Positions 42,481-51,867 of a DNA stretch of 64,000 nucleotides are shown piece after piece; position 1 is the stretch's first letter; each line of letters starts with the position of its first letter. The stretch lies in contig NZ_FOYN01000003.1 in assembly GCF_900111935.1 (NCBI RefSeq), positions 491,800 to 555,799 of the forward strand, in the 5' to 3' direction. The translations under genes were made by a program, and so were the position numbers. The notes beneath the pieces are model-generated. The model saw only the letters and a program-made list of their open reading frames with translations, had not been told where the DNA came from and did no database searches. The stretch is from Halorubrum sodomense (GTDB taxonomy: Archaea > Halobacteriota > Halobacteria > Halobacteriales > Haloferacaceae).

Positions 42481-43494
42481 TCACTCCAGCACGCGCACGC
42501 CCAGCGCGGACGCCGAGAGGCCGCCGATGAGCATCGGCAGCCAGTAGACCGCGCCGCGGAAGATCAAGACCGCGGCGGTGATCGCCGAGGCGGCGACCCC
42601 GGTCGTCGGGACGAGCAGGCCGACGAGCGCGGCCTCGATACCGCCGAGCCCGCCGGGCAGCGGCGTCGCGCCCGCGACGTACGACAGCGGGACGACGAAG
42701 ACGGGGATCAGCGGCGAGATCGGGTGCCCGACCGCGGCGAACGCGACGGTGAGCGCGGCGGCCTGAAAGAGCCAGCCGACGAGCGAGAGCGCGACGATCC
42801 CCAGGAGCCGCCGTCGGTCGGTGCCGACGCGCTCGATGTCGGCGAAGAAGTTCCCCAGCCGGTCCGCCAGCCCGGCCTCGATCGTCTCGGCGTCGAAGCG
42901 GTCGAACCGCCCGAGGAACGGTCCGACGGCGCCCGGCACGCGGTCGACGACCGCCACGCGGTAGCGCCAGACGAACGCGATCGCCGCGACGATCGCGGCG
43001 ACCAGCGCGACCGCGCTCGCGACGGCGAACCCGACGCGCTCGCCGATGGCGGTGGTGGCCGCGTACGACCCCACGCCGACGAACACGAGCGAGACGGAGG
43101 GGACGACGTTGAGCACGTCGACGCTCGCGATGCCGACGAGCCCCGTCTCGTACCGCGCCTCGCCCACCTTCGAGATGAGGGCCGCGGCGACCGGTTCCCC
43201 GCCCGCCTGTCCGAACGGGGTGACGTTGTTCGCGAAGGCGGCGCCGCTGTACACGAGGAACGCGGTCCGGACCGACAGCCGGACGTCGAGCGCCCCCAGC
43301 ACGGCGCGCAGCATCAGGCTCCACGACGCGAGCCAGCAGAGGCCGAGTCCGGCGGTCGCCGCGACGAGCGCCGGGTCGGCGGCCGCGAGCGCGTCGACCA
43401 CGCGCTGGACGCCGACGACGACGAACAGCACGGCGAAGAGGATGACGGCGCCGGCCGACCCGAGGATCAGCGCGCGCCGTTGTGAGCCGTTCAT
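42481..43494 (-). CDS. AglD/MprF-type membrane protein (LPG-synthase TM, UPF0104)
   Basis: Membrane protein of 337 residues with about eight helices. The family pattern shows in FLVYSGAAFANNVTPFGQAG, VDVLNVVPSVSLVFVGVG and AGATPLPGGLGGIEAALVGL. Such domains occur in MprF and at the C-terminus of AglD and are thought to flip or handle lipid-linked groups. ATG 43494 is preferred because a TATA-like stretch lies about 31 nt upstream and the first helix follows at once; ATG 43614 would add 40 polar residues and leave only 28 bp for the divergent promoter. Confidence 0.82.
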   Translation of the reverse strand: MNGSQRRALILGSAGAVILFAVLFVVVGVQRVVDALAAADPALVAATAGLGLCWLASWSLMLRAVLGALDVRLSVRTAFLVYSGAAFANNVTPFGQAGGEPVAAALISKVGEARYETGLVGIASVDVLNVVPSVSLVFVGVGSYAATTAIGERVGFAVASAVALVAAIVAAIAFVWRYRVAVVDRVPGAVGPFLGRFDRFDAETIEAGLADRLGNFFADIERVGTDRRRLLGIVALSLVGWLFQAAALTVAFAAVGHPISPLIPVFVVPLSYVAGATPLPGGLGGIEAALVGLLVPTTGVAASAITAAVLIFRGAVYWLPMLIGGLSASALGVRVLE

Positions 43495-43642
43495 AAACGA
43501 GGTGACGCGGTAGCGAACTTGAAACGTCTGCTTCGTCTCTGCGGGGTGCGAGCCGTCGGCGGCGCCGGTCGTGTCGGAGGGGTCGGCGCCCGGAGCGACC
43601 GAATGAGAATACATACGTACCGGCGGGCCGACGACCCACCCA

Positions 43643-44506
43643 ATGGAAGATCAGCGGTTCCTCGAGTCGGAGTGGGATTACTGTCTGGTGCTCGACGCGT
43701 GCCGGTACGACGTGTTCGCAGACGTGTACGACGAGTACCTCGACGGGACGCTCGAGAAGCGGAAGAGCATCGGCTCGTCGACCCCGGAGTGGGCCTACCG
43801 GACGTTCACCGGCGACCACGACATCGCGTACTTCTCCGGGAACCCCTTCATCAACGACCTGGGGATCCCGCTGAACGAGCTCAAGTGGGGCGCGTCCTGC
43901 GACTACGAGTGGACCGCGTCAGAGCACATCAGCGACATCCACGACGTGTGGAAGACCGACTGGGACGACGACCTCGGGACCGTCCCGCCGGAGGGGCTCG
44001 CGGACGCGTTCCACCGCAATCGGGACGCGGTCGAGCGCGCCGACCGCACCGTCCTCCACTACATGCAGCCGCACGCCCCCTACCTCTCGCGGGGCAAGGG
44101 CCAGAAGCTCAAGCAGATCCAGAAGGGGATCAAACGCCAGGAGGAGGAGGCCGAGGGCGGAAGCGACGACGACGGCGGGCTGCTCTCCTCGCTCAGCGAC
44201 TCGGTCCGGCCGAAGATCGAGAGCCGGCTCGACGACAGCGAGTTCGCCCAGAAGGCCGGGCTGTGGCTCGAACTCGACCCGAAGGACCTCGTGAAGGACG
44301 GCACGCGCGTGACGGCGCTGTCGATGTACGAGGAGAACCTCCGGATCGCCTTAGAGAGCGTCTCGGAGCTCGTCGCGGAGCTCGACGGCGACGTGGTCGT
44401 CACCGCCGACCACGGCGAGGCGTTCGGCGAGGAGGGCGTCTGGGAACACCACATCGAGACGTACATTCCCGCACTGATGGAGGTCCCGTGGCTGGAAGTC
44501 GAGTAG
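43643..44506 (+). CDS. Alkaline-phosphatase/sulfatase-fold hydrolase
   Basis: Protein of 287 residues. The metal site Asp is in YCLVLDACRYDVF (about 13-25), a likely nucleophile or phosphate-contact Ser/Thr lies in SIGSSTPEWAYRTF, HYMQPHAPYL is near 145, and the closing metal motif VVVTADHGEAFGEEGVWEHH is near 255. It is short for a sulfatase and has no signal peptide, so it would act in the cytoplasm or on the inner membrane face. TATA-like ATACATA lies 35 nt upstream. It precedes a GT4 gene by 58 nt, and a shared role in glycan or lipid modification is likely. Confidence 0.85.
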   Translation: MEDQRFLESEWDYCLVLDACRYDVFADVYDEYLDGTLEKRKSIGSSTPEWAYRTFTGDHDIAYFSGNPFINDLGIPLNELKWGASCDYEWTASEHISDIHDVWKTDWDDDLGTVPPEGLADAFHRNRDAVERADRTVLHYMQPHAPYLSRGKGQKLKQIQKGIKRQEEEAEGGSDDDGGLLSSLSDSVRPKIESRLDDSEFAQKAGLWLELDPKDLVKDGTRVTALSMYEENLRIALESVSELVAELDGDVVVTADHGEAFGEEGVWEHHIETYIPALMEVPWLEVE

Positions 44507-44564
44507 CCGTCCGCACCGACGGCCACGGCGCGGTCGGCGCGCGGACCGGAGCCGCTCCCCACCG

Positions 44565-45602
44565 ATGAAGGTCAGCCACTACTTCGAGTTCGAAGACCAC
44601 GTCACCGGGGGGATGGCCGCCTCCGTCGACCACCAACGAAAGATGTTCGACCGGGTCGGCATCGAGTACACCACGGAGCCGACGCTGGACGCCGACGTGC
44701 TCCACTGCAACCTGATGGGGCCGCGCTCGGTCTGGTACGCGCGCCGCGCCCGGAAGGCGGGCGTTCCCGTCGTCGCCCACACCCACGTCACCGCCGAGGA
44801 CTTCGGTGACAGCTTCCGGTTCACGAACGCGCTCGCGGTGCCGCTCAGGCCGTACCTCCGCCGTGCGTACGGGCTCGCCGACCGCCTCGTCTGCCCCTCA
44901 GAGTACAACCGCGAGGTGATCGAGGGGTACGCGGACGTGCCCGCGACCGTCGTCTCGAACGGCGTCGACCGCGAGAAGCTGACGGGGTTCGAGTCGCTGG
45001 AAGCCGAGTACCGCGAGCGCTACGACCTCGACCCGCCGACGGTGTTCATGGTCGGTCACGTCATCAAGCGGAAGGGGTTAGAGACGTTCGTCGAGACGGC
45101 CCACCGGATGCCAGACGTGGACTTCGCGTGGTTCGGCCCCATCGACCGGTCGCTGAAGGGCCGCGAGACGAAGCGGCTGGTCGACGAAGCGCCGTCGAAC
45201 TGTACGTTCACGGGGTTCGTCGACGACATCCGCGGCGCGTACGCCGCGGGCGACGTCTTCTGTTTCCCGACCCACGAGGAGAACGAGGGGATCGCGCTGC
45301 TGGAGGCGATGGCGGCCGGGAAGCCGCTCGTCGTCCGCGACATCGAGACGTTCTCGTGGCTCGACGACGGCGAAGACTGCCTGAAGGTGGGAGACGACGA
45401 GCGCGACGACGGGACGGCCGCGAGCGCGGACGAGACCGACGCCCGCGGCGACGACGTGTCGGGGTTCATCCAAGCCATCGACGAGCTCCGCGACGCCGAC
45501 CGCCGAGCGGAACTGGGCGAGGCCGCCGCGGAGCGCAGCGAGGCGTTCTCGCTCGACGCGATCGCCGAGCGGTACCGGTCGCTGTACGCGGACCTGACGT
45601 AG
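44565..45602 (+). CDS. GT4-family glycosyltransferase
   Basis: GT-B enzyme of 345 residues. Features are MKVSHYFEFEDHVTGGMAAS, VLHCNLMGPRSVWYARRARK, PVVAHTHVTAEDFGDSFRF, then TVFMVGHVIKRKGLETFVET and the nucleotide-sugar motif PTHEENEGIALLEAMAAGKP. A 30-residue acidic insert sits near 280. It follows the hydrolase in the same direction and probably in one transcript. Its product is likely a surface glycolipid or glycan; the sugar is unknown. Confidence 0.92.
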   Translation: MKVSHYFEFEDHVTGGMAASVDHQRKMFDRVGIEYTTEPTLDADVLHCNLMGPRSVWYARRARKAGVPVVAHTHVTAEDFGDSFRFTNALAVPLRPYLRRAYGLADRLVCPSEYNREVIEGYADVPATVVSNGVDREKLTGFESLEAEYRERYDLDPPTVFMVGHVIKRKGLETFVETAHRMPDVDFAWFGPIDRSLKGRETKRLVDEAPSNCTFTGFVDDIRGAYAAGDVFCFPTHEENEGIALLEAMAAGKPLVVRDIETFSWLDDGEDCLKVGDDERDDGTAASADETDARGDDVSGFIQAIDELRDADRRAELGEAAAERSEAFSLDAIAERYRSLYADLT

Positions 45603-45661
45603 CGGGCGCCGAGGCCGAGCCGCTCGGCGGTCCGCGGAAACTTGCGAAAACCGCAGTTGGT

Positions 45662-45694
45662 ATGTCCTCCCACCGACTCCGTAGAGGCAAATGA
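45662..45694 (+). CDS. Candidate mini-ORF before proC
   Basis: The 10-residue frame [10 protein letters not shown] stops with TGA overlapping the proC ATG by 4 nt. A GGAAACTTG stretch lies about 27 nt upstream of its ATG and is the best TATA candidate, so a leaderless transcript could start here. It is basic, like the mini-ORF before the 15.4 kb hydrolase. Confidence 0.3.
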   Translation: MSSHRLRRGK

Positions 45695-46467
45695 CTCGAG
45701 TGAGCGTTATCGGCTGCGGGAACATGGGGGGCGCCCTGCTCAGGGGGCTCGCCCGCGCGGAGGGGTACCACCTCACGGCGATCGACCTCGACCCCGAGGC
45801 GCTCGCCGCGATCGAAGACGCCGTCGACGAGACGACCGAGGACGTGGCGGCGGCGCGCGACGCCGACGTCGTCGTCCTCGCGGTGAAGCCGGACGTGGCG
45901 CCGGCGGTCCTCGACGACCTCGACCTCCGCGCCGACCAGCGGCTCGTGACGCTGGCCGCGGGGCTCCCCCGCGAGTTCGTCGCCGACCGCACCGACGCGT
46001 CGGTCGTCCGGATCATGCCGAACCTCGCGGCCGAGACGGGCGACATGGCGGCGGCGGCGACGAACGAGGGCCTCACCGACGAGGTCCGCGCCATGCTCGA
46101 CGCGGTCGGGGAGTTCGTCGAGGTCGACGAGTCGCTGATGCACGTCTCGACGGCCGTCAACGGCAGCGGGCCCGCGTTCGCGTTCTACCTGATCGACGCG
46201 ATGAAACAGGGCGGGGTCGAGAGCGGGCTCGACCCCGAACAGGCGGAGACGCTGGCGGCGCAGACGTTCAAGGGCGCCGCGGAGACGGTGCTGCGCGACG
46301 ACCGGAGCGTCGACGAGCTCATCGACGCGGTCTGCTCGCCGAACGGCACGACGATCGAGGGGATGGAGGTGCTGTGGGACAGCGACGCCGACGCCGCGGT
46401 CGGGGACGCCGTCGCGGCCGCGGAGCGCCGGTCTCGCGAGCTCGCCGCGGAGTTCGAGGATGCCTGA
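45691..46467 (+). CDS. proC: Pyrroline-5-carboxylate reductase
   Basis: Last step of proline synthesis, reducing pyrroline-5-carboxylate with NAD(P)H. Length is 258 residues. The Rossmann start reads [18 protein letters not shown], followed by [27 protein letters not shown] and the C-terminal [20 protein letters not shown] and [10 protein letters not shown]. It is first in the operon proC-proB-proA, and its stop lies inside proB (8-nt overlap). Confidence 0.96.
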   Translation: MTRVSVIGCGNMGGALLRGLARAEGYHLTAIDLDPEALAAIEDAVDETTEDVAAARDADVVVLAVKPDVAPAVLDDLDLRADQRLVTLAAGLPREFVADRTDASVVRIMPNLAAETGDMAAAATNEGLTDEVRAMLDAVGEFVEVDESLMHVSTAVNGSGPAFAFYLIDAMKQGGVESGLDPEQAETLAAQTFKGAAETVLRDDRSVDELIDAVCSPNGTTIEGMEVLWDSDADAAVGDAVAAAERRSRELAAEFEDA

Positions 46468-47335
46468 GGACGCGGGCGCCGACCGCGTGGGCGCGGCCGA
46501 CACCGACCGCGTCGCGGCCGCTCGGAAGCGGGCGGCCGCGGCCGACCGCGTGATCGTCAAGGCCGGGACGAACTCGCTGACCGACGACGACTCGCGGCTC
46601 GACCGCGTGAAGCTCGACAAGCTCGCCGCGGACGTGATGGACCTCCGCGAGCGCGGCACGGAGGTCGTGCTGGTCTCGTCCGGTGCGGTCGGCGCCGGCA
46701 CGGGCCGACTCGACGAGGGCCCGGAGTCGCGCGACGGCGTCGACTCGATCGCGGAGAGCCAGGCACTCTCGACGGTCGGCCAGGGCCTGCTGATGCGCCA
46801 CTACACGCAGAGCTTCGAACGGTTCGACCAGGACGTCGCGCAGATACTCGTGACGGGCACCGACCTCGACGCGCCGGAGCGGTTCGACAACTTCACGAAC
46901 ACCGTCGAGACGCTGCTGTCGTGGGGGGTCGTTCCCGTCGTCAACGAGAACGATGCGGTGGCGACCGACGAGCTGCGGATCGGCGACAACGACATGCTGT
47001 CGGCGTCGATCGCGATCGGGCTCGACGCCGACCTCCTCGTGACGCTCACGGACGTCGACGGCGTCTACACCGGGAACCCGAAGCGCGACGCCGACGCGGA
47101 GCTGATCGAGGCGGTCGACGACGGGTACGAGCGGCTGCGGGAGATCGTCGGCGACGGCACCGAGACCGACTTCGGCGGCATCCGCACGAAGGTCGAGGGC
47201 GCTCACGACGTGAGCCGGAACGGGATCCCCGCGATCATCGCGGGCTCCGCCGAGCGCGACGTGTTAGCGCGGATCGCAGCGGGTAAGCCGACGGGCACGC
47301 TATTCGTGCCGAAGACGGGTGACGATTATGAGTGA
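46460..47335 (+). CDS. proB: Glutamate 5-kinase
   Basis: First step of proline synthesis, phosphorylating glutamate. Length is 291 residues, and it has only the amino-acid-kinase domain: the C-terminal PUA domain of many bacterial enzymes is absent. Motifs are [49 protein letters not shown] and [19 protein letters not shown]. It overlaps both neighbours by 8 nt, showing tight translational coupling. Confidence 0.95.
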   Translation: MPEDAGADRVGAADTDRVAAARKRAAAADRVIVKAGTNSLTDDDSRLDRVKLDKLAADVMDLRERGTEVVLVSSGAVGAGTGRLDEGPESRDGVDSIAESQALSTVGQGLLMRHYTQSFERFDQDVAQILVTGTDLDAPERFDNFTNTVETLLSWGVVPVVNENDAVATDELRIGDNDMLSASIAIGLDADLLVTLTDVDGVYTGNPKRDADAELIEAVDDGYERLREIVGDGTETDFGGIRTKVEGAHDVSRNGIPAIIAGSAERDVLARIAAGKPTGTLFVPKTGDDYE

Positions 47336-48680
47336 GAGCCACACCGAACCGGACACCGACGTGGAAGCCGACACCGACGAGCTGGCCCGGCGAGCCGAGC
47401 GCGCCGCCCTGCGGCTCGCGAACGCGGACGAGGCGACCCGGAACGAGGCGCTCCGGTCGATCGCGGACGCGATCCGCGACCGCGAGTCGGAGATCCTCGA
47501 CGCGAACGCGGTCGACGTCGAGGAAGCGGAACAGCTGCTCGCGGACGGGGAGTACACGCAGGCCTTGGTCGACCGGCTGAAGCTCGACGAGACGAAGATC
47601 GAGGAGATCGCGTCGATGGTCGAGTCGGTCGCCGAACAGGACGACCCGCTCGGCGAGACGCTCGCGGCCCGCGAGCTCGACGAGGGGTTGGAGCTGTACC
47701 GGGTGTCGGTGCCGATCGGCGTCGTCGCGACCGTCTTCGAGTCGCGGCCCGACGCCTTAGTCCAGATCGCGGCGCTCGCCCTGAAGTCCGGCAACGCCGT
47801 CGTCCTCAAGGGGGGCAGCGAGGCCGCCGAGTCGAATCGCGTCCTGTACGAGGCGATCGTCGACGCGACCGCCGACCTGCCCGACGGCTGGGCCGCGCTG
47901 ATCGAGGCCCACGAGGCGGTCGACCGCCTACTCGAACTCGACGACCGCGTCGACCTCGTGATGCCGCGCGGCTCCTCCGCGTTCGTCTCCTACGTCCAGG
48001 CGAACACTCAGATACCCGTGCTCGGCCACACCGAAGGGATCTGTCACGTGTACGTCGACGCCGACGCCGACTTGGAGATGGCCGCAGACGTCGCCTTCGA
48101 CGCGAAGGTCCAGTACCCCGCGGTGTGCAACGCCGTCGAGACCCTGCTCGTCCACGAGTCGGTCGCCGAGGCCTTCCTCCCGGACCTCGTCGCGCGCTAC
48201 GAGGCGGCCGGCGTCGAAGTTCGGGGCGACGAGCGGACCCGCGAGGTCGTCGACGTCGACCCCGCGACCGACGACGACTGGGACACGGAGTACGGAGACC
48301 TCGAACTGTCGATCAAGATCGTCGACGACGCCTACGAGGCGGTCGAACACGTCAACGACCACGGTTCGAAACACACCGAGTCGATCCTCACCGAGGACTC
48401 CGAGACGGCGAAGACGTTCATGACCGGCGTCGACGCCGCGAGCGTCTTCCACAACGCGTCGACGCGGTTCGCCGACGGCTACCGCTACGGGCTCGGCGCG
48501 GAGGTCGGCATCTCCACCGGGAAGGTCCACGCCCGCGGCCCGGTCGGCCTGGAGGGGCTCACGACGTACAAGTACTACCTCGAGGGGGACGGCCACCTCG
48601 TCGCGACGTACAGCGGCGAGGACGCGGTCCCGTTCACCCACCGCGAGCCCGACGCGGAGTGGGGGCTCGGCGGGGAGTAG
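47328..48680 (+). CDS. proA: Gamma-glutamyl phosphate reductase
   Basis: Reduces gamma-glutamyl phosphate to glutamate semialdehyde with NADPH. Length is 450 residues, aldehyde-dehydrogenase fold. It shows [36 protein letters not shown], the catalytic Cys in [18 protein letters not shown], and [23 protein letters not shown] 47328 overlaps the proB stop. The three genes form a complete proline pathway; proline can also serve as a compatible solute. Confidence 0.97.
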   Translation: MSESHTEPDTDVEADTDELARRAERAALRLANADEATRNEALRSIADAIRDRESEILDANAVDVEEAEQLLADGEYTQALVDRLKLDETKIEEIASMVESVAEQDDPLGETLAARELDEGLELYRVSVPIGVVATVFESRPDALVQIAALALKSGNAVVLKGGSEAAESNRVLYEAIVDATADLPDGWAALIEAHEAVDRLLELDDRVDLVMPRGSSAFVSYVQANTQIPVLGHTEGICHVYVDADADLEMAADVAFDAKVQYPAVCNAVETLLVHESVAEAFLPDLVARYEAAGVEVRGDERTREVVDVDPATDDDWDTEYGDLELSIKIVDDAYEAVEHVNDHGSKHTESILTEDSETAKTFMTGVDAASVFHNASTRFADGYRYGLGAEVGISTGKVHARGPVGLEGLTTYKYYLEGDGHLVATYSGEDAVPFTHREPDAEWGLGGE

Positions 48681-48707
48681 GGTGAGTCGTCGCTCTCAAG
48701 CCACCGC

Positions 48708-49361
48708 CTAGCCTTGGAGCAGGTTCAATACCTCGTCTGCGACATCGGGTTCGACGGCGACGACGTAGCGCTCGCCCGGAGTCAGCGTCGTCTCGGAGCG
48801 GGCGATCCGCCGACCGTTGGCTCCGGAGACGACCACCGTTCCGGCCGGGAAGCGGACCTCGGAGAGCGCCTTGCCCGCGGCGGGCGCCTCCTCCGCGACG
48901 CGGATGAGCATGATGTCGAGGTTCCCCGTCACGTCGGCCAGCGTCTGGACGTCGCTGCCGAGGACCTCGTTCGCGGCCACCCGAGCCCCGGCCCGCTCGG
49001 GGAACAGCACCGCGTCGACGAACCGCGTGTACGACTCGCCGGCGGCGCGGTCGATGCGGGCGACCGTCCTGACCCCCGGAGAAAGCTCCGTGGCGGCCAG
49101 ACAGACGGCGAGGTTCAGCCCCGTCTCTCCGGTGAGCGCCGCGATCGCGTCTGCCCGTTCGATATCGGCCTGTTCGATGATGTCGGGGTTCGTCGCGTCG
49201 CCGCGGATCACCGTCGCGACGTACTCGTCGGCGATCTCGGAGACGATCCGCTCGTCGCGCTCGATGATCGTCACCTCGTGGCCGCGGTCCGCGAGGATCT
49301 CCGCTGTCTGGAAGCCGACGCGTCCGCCGCCCGCGATCACGACGTCGAGTGAGCTTGGCAT
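48708..49361 (-). CDS. TrkA-like NAD-binding/RCK_C regulator
   Basis: Cytoplasmic protein of 217 residues. An N-terminal RCK/TrkA_N domain (DVVIAGGGRVGFQTAEILAD, with GDATNPDIIEQADIERADAI) binds nucleotide, and a C-terminal TrkA_C domain follows (IMLIRVAEEAPAAGKALSEV). It lies 4 nt after the permease gene, so the two form one operon. Usual partners are K+ transporters; here the partner is probably the amino-acid permease. A paralogue is at 51028. Confidence 0.92.
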   Translation of the reverse strand: MPSSLDVVIAGGGRVGFQTAEILADRGHEVTIIERDERIVSEIADEYVATVIRGDATNPDIIEQADIERADAIAALTGETGLNLAVCLAATELSPGVRTVARIDRAAGESYTRFVDAVLFPERAGARVAANEVLGSDVQTLADVTGNLDIMLIRVAEEAPAAGKALSEVRFPAGTVVVSGANGRRIARSETTLTPGERYVVAVEPDVADEVLNLLQG

Positions 49362-49365
49362 TGGT

Positions 49366-50820
49366 TCAGTCCTCCGTCTCCGGGGTGATGTCGGTGTCGG
49401 TGACCGCCGGTCCCGCCTCCGGCTCCGCGCGCAGCCTGTTGAGGATGAGATACGCGACCCCGCCGAGCAGGATCCAGCCGGCGCTGAGCCCCAGCGCCAA
49501 CGGGTCGGTCCGCAGCAGGTACTCGACGAGCACGCCGGTCAGGACCAGGTTGAGCGCGATGCCGATAAGCGGCGGCGCCGGGTAGAACGGCATCTCGTAG
49601 GGGCGGTGCATGTTCGGCCGTTCGCGGCGCAGCCTGATCGCGGCCACGTTGACGATGACGAACGACAGCAGGAAGAAGAGGCTCGACATGTTGCCGGCGC
49701 TCTGCGTCGGCAGCGCGACCGAGCCGAGCATCACCACCGCGCTGGCGAGGATCGCGACGAACGGCGTCCCGTACCGGTGGTGAATCTGGCCGAACGAGGG
49801 GAGCAGCTGCCCCTCGCGACCCATCGAGAACGCGACCCGGGAGGAGGCGATGACGACCGCGTTCAGCGCCGTCAGCGTCGAGAACACCGCGCCGAAGACG
49901 ACGAGCGCGCCGCCGTTCTGAATGATCGGCAGGCCGGTCGGCATGAACGAGGTCGCCGCCGTCGCGATCCCGGCTTCTCCCGCCTCGGCGAGTCCGTCCG
50001 CCCCGAGCGTCCCGACGGCGACGGTCACGACGGCCAGGTAGACGACCACGGTCACGGCGAGGCTCACGAAGATCGCCTTCGGGATGTTCTCGCGCGGGTT
50101 CTTCACCTCCTCGGTGACGGTCGTGATGAGGTCGTACCCCTCGAAGGCGATGAACGTGAGCCCCATCGCCGGGAGGACGGCGGCCGCCCCGCTCCCCCCG
50201 GGGAACAACGGCTGGAACTCCGCCCCGGAGAACATCGGCGACGCCACCCCGAAGGCGACGAACACCAGCAGGATCGTCACCTTGATTATCGTGAACACCG
50301 TCTCCGTCTTCCCGCTGGCGGCCGTGGAGACGGCGTTGAGCGCCACCAGTCCGAGCACCGCGACGAACGCCAACAGAAACCCGACCGAAATCGCTCGGTC
50401 CACGATCGGGAGGGCGACGGCTCCGACCTCTCCCGGCGGCGGAACGATTCCGTACACGTGGAGGAGTTCGAGGAAGTTCGGGGCGAACCCGAGCGCGTAC
50501 AGCGCCCCCGCGATCATGTAGGCGAACCACAGCATCCATCCCATAATGAACGAGGAGAGGTCGTCGAAGATCTCGCGGACGAAGGCGTACCCGCCGCCGC
50601 TCTTCGGGATCGAGCTGGCGAGTTCGGCGTACGAGAGTCCGGTGAACGCGGTGACAACGCCGTTCAGCGCGAAAACGATGATGGCCGCCGGCCCGGCGAT
50701 CTCGGCTGCCAGTCCGGTCAGCACGAAGATTCCGGCACCGATCATCGCTCCCATACCGATCATCGTCGCGTCCAGCAGTCCGAGCTCGGCGTCCGGCGAC
50801 CGAGTCTGGCTCCCGCTCAT
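49366..50820 (-). CDS. APC-superfamily amino-acid permease
   Basis: Membrane transporter of 484 residues with about 12 helices. The first helix has the family motif TMIGMGAMIGAGIFVLTGLA, followed by GLSYAELASSIPKSGGGYAF and LTFIAFEGYDLITTVTEEVK. It probably imports amino acids or a related cation. ATG 50820 overlaps by 4 nt the stop of an 11-residue frame. The start is supported because the family motif follows a short polar leader. It is co-transcribed with the TrkA-like gene. Confidence 0.92.
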   Translation of the reverse strand: MSGSQTRSPDAELGLLDATMIGMGAMIGAGIFVLTGLAAEIAGPAAIIVFALNGVVTAFTGLSYAELASSIPKSGGGYAFVREIFDDLSSFIMGWMLWFAYMIAGALYALGFAPNFLELLHVYGIVPPPGEVGAVALPIVDRAISVGFLLAFVAVLGLVALNAVSTAASGKTETVFTIIKVTILLVFVAFGVASPMFSGAEFQPLFPGGSGAAAVLPAMGLTFIAFEGYDLITTVTEEVKNPRENIPKAIFVSLAVTVVVYLAVVTVAVGTLGADGLAEAGEAGIATAATSFMPTGLPIIQNGGALVVFGAVFSTLTALNAVVIASSRVAFSMGREGQLLPSFGQIHHRYGTPFVAILASAVVMLGSVALPTQSAGNMSSLFFLLSFVIVNVAAIRLRRERPNMHRPYEMPFYPAPPLIGIALNLVLTGVLVEYLLRTDPLALGLSAGWILLGGVAYLILNRLRAEPEAGPAVTDTDITPETED

Positions 50821-50852
50821 CGGTCGAGGGCCTCGTGTCCGGCGTTGTCCAT
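50817..50852 (-). CDS. Candidate leaderless mini-ORF before the permease
   Basis: The frame MDNAGHEALDR has its TGA overlapping the permease ATG by 4 nt. An A/T-rich GAAAATGAAG lies about 36-39 nt before its ATG and is the likely TATA element, so the transcript could begin at this frame. Confidence 0.3.
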   Translation of the reverse strand: MDNAGHEALDR

Positions 50853-51027
50853 CGTGCGCGTCGATCTGTACGGATTCGACCACTTCATTTTCGGGGGTAG
50901 TTCTCTTGATGTAGTAATCGTGGCGGGGTCTGATAACGTTTATCCGCCACGGGGGGTTCCGAGCGGCGTTCCGGCCGCGTAGGAACGTCGGGCGGATTAA
51001 AGTCGCTGCGCGCCGAGACGCGGCACG

Positions 51028-51681
51028 ATGACCCGGACAAAGCGGTTCGTCATCGCCGGCGGAGGTCGGGTCGGGCTACGGACGGCGGAGAACCTCACGG
51101 AACAGGGCCACGAGGTACTGCTGATCGAGGTCGACGAGGAGCGCGTCGAGGAGTTGGCCGACGCGTATCTCGGCCCGGTGATACGCGGCGACGCCACGCG
51201 CCAGTCGATCCTCCGGCAGGCGGACCTCGGTGACGCCGACGCCATCGCCGCGCTCACCGACGACACGGAGACGAACACCGAGATCTGTCTGACGGCCCAC
51301 TACCTCGAACCGTCGATCCGGACGCTCGCCCGCTCGGAGACGGCGACCGAGCCAGACCACGACGAGGTCGTCGACGCGACGCTGCTCCCGCAGTCGCTCG
51401 GCGGCGACCACGCCGCCGACATGCTCACCGGCGAAGGGATCCGGACGCTCGTGTACCCCACCGCCGACCTCGACATCATCGAGGTGACCGTCGCCGAGTC
51501 GGCCCCGGTCGCCGGGCGGCGGCTCGACGACGTCGCCCTTCCGGCGGGCAGCCTCCTCATCTCCACCGCGGACCGGGAGACGCTCGCCGGGCCGGAGACA
51601 ATGCTGGAAGCCTCGGAGCGGTACATCCTCGCGGTCGAGTCGGATGTCGTCGACGAGGTTATCAACCTCTTCCGCGGCTGA
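51028..51681 (+). CDS. TrkA-like NAD-binding/RCK_C regulator
   Basis: Protein of 217 residues, the same length as the paralogue at 48708. The RCK_N domain begins RFVIAGGGRVGLRTAENLTE, with GDATRQSILRQADLGDADAI; the TrkA_C domain holds IIEVTVAESAPVAGRRLDDV. It is divergent from the permease operon, with GATTAAAG about 34 nt before the ATG. It probably controls the same or a related transporter. Confidence 0.92.
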   Translation: MTRTKRFVIAGGGRVGLRTAENLTEQGHEVLLIEVDEERVEELADAYLGPVIRGDATRQSILRQADLGDADAIAALTDDTETNTEICLTAHYLEPSIRTLARSETATEPDHDEVVDATLLPQSLGGDHAADMLTGEGIRTLVYPTADLDIIEVTVAESAPVAGRRLDDVALPAGSLLISTADRETLAGPETMLEASERYILAVESDVVDEVINLFRG

Positions 51682-51811
51682 GCGTCGCCCGCGGGACGGA
51701 CCCGGTGACCGCGACGGTTCTCGCCGGGCACGTTCGTGGTCGAGTCACCCTCGACGACAACCTCGGAGGACGGAAACCGATGCGTGCCTCCCGTCCGATG
51801 ACATCAGTACT

Positions 51812-51825
51812 CTCTCGTTCGAGAG
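51812..51825. repeat. Perfect inverted repeat CTCTCGTTCGAGAG
   Basis: Two 6-bp arms flank a 2-bp centre, 43 bp before the GTG of the SafE-like gene. A dimeric regulator site is more likely than a terminator, since no T-run follows. Confidence 0.5.
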
Positions 51826-51867
51826 GGACACCAGACGACACAAACCCGTACGCAACCGAGGGCGACC

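Noticed and set aside
40928-43819. A 963-codon open frame on the minus strand
   Set aside because: It lies opposite the DUF2070 gene and out of frame with the AglD-type gene. Its Arg/His/Val-rich product is typical of antisense frames in GC-rich DNA.
44488-44568. A 26-residue frame before the GT4 at 44565 with an ATGA overlap
   Set aside because: It begins inside the preceding hydrolase gene, and no promoter element lies at the leaderless distance; chance in GC-rich DNA is likely.
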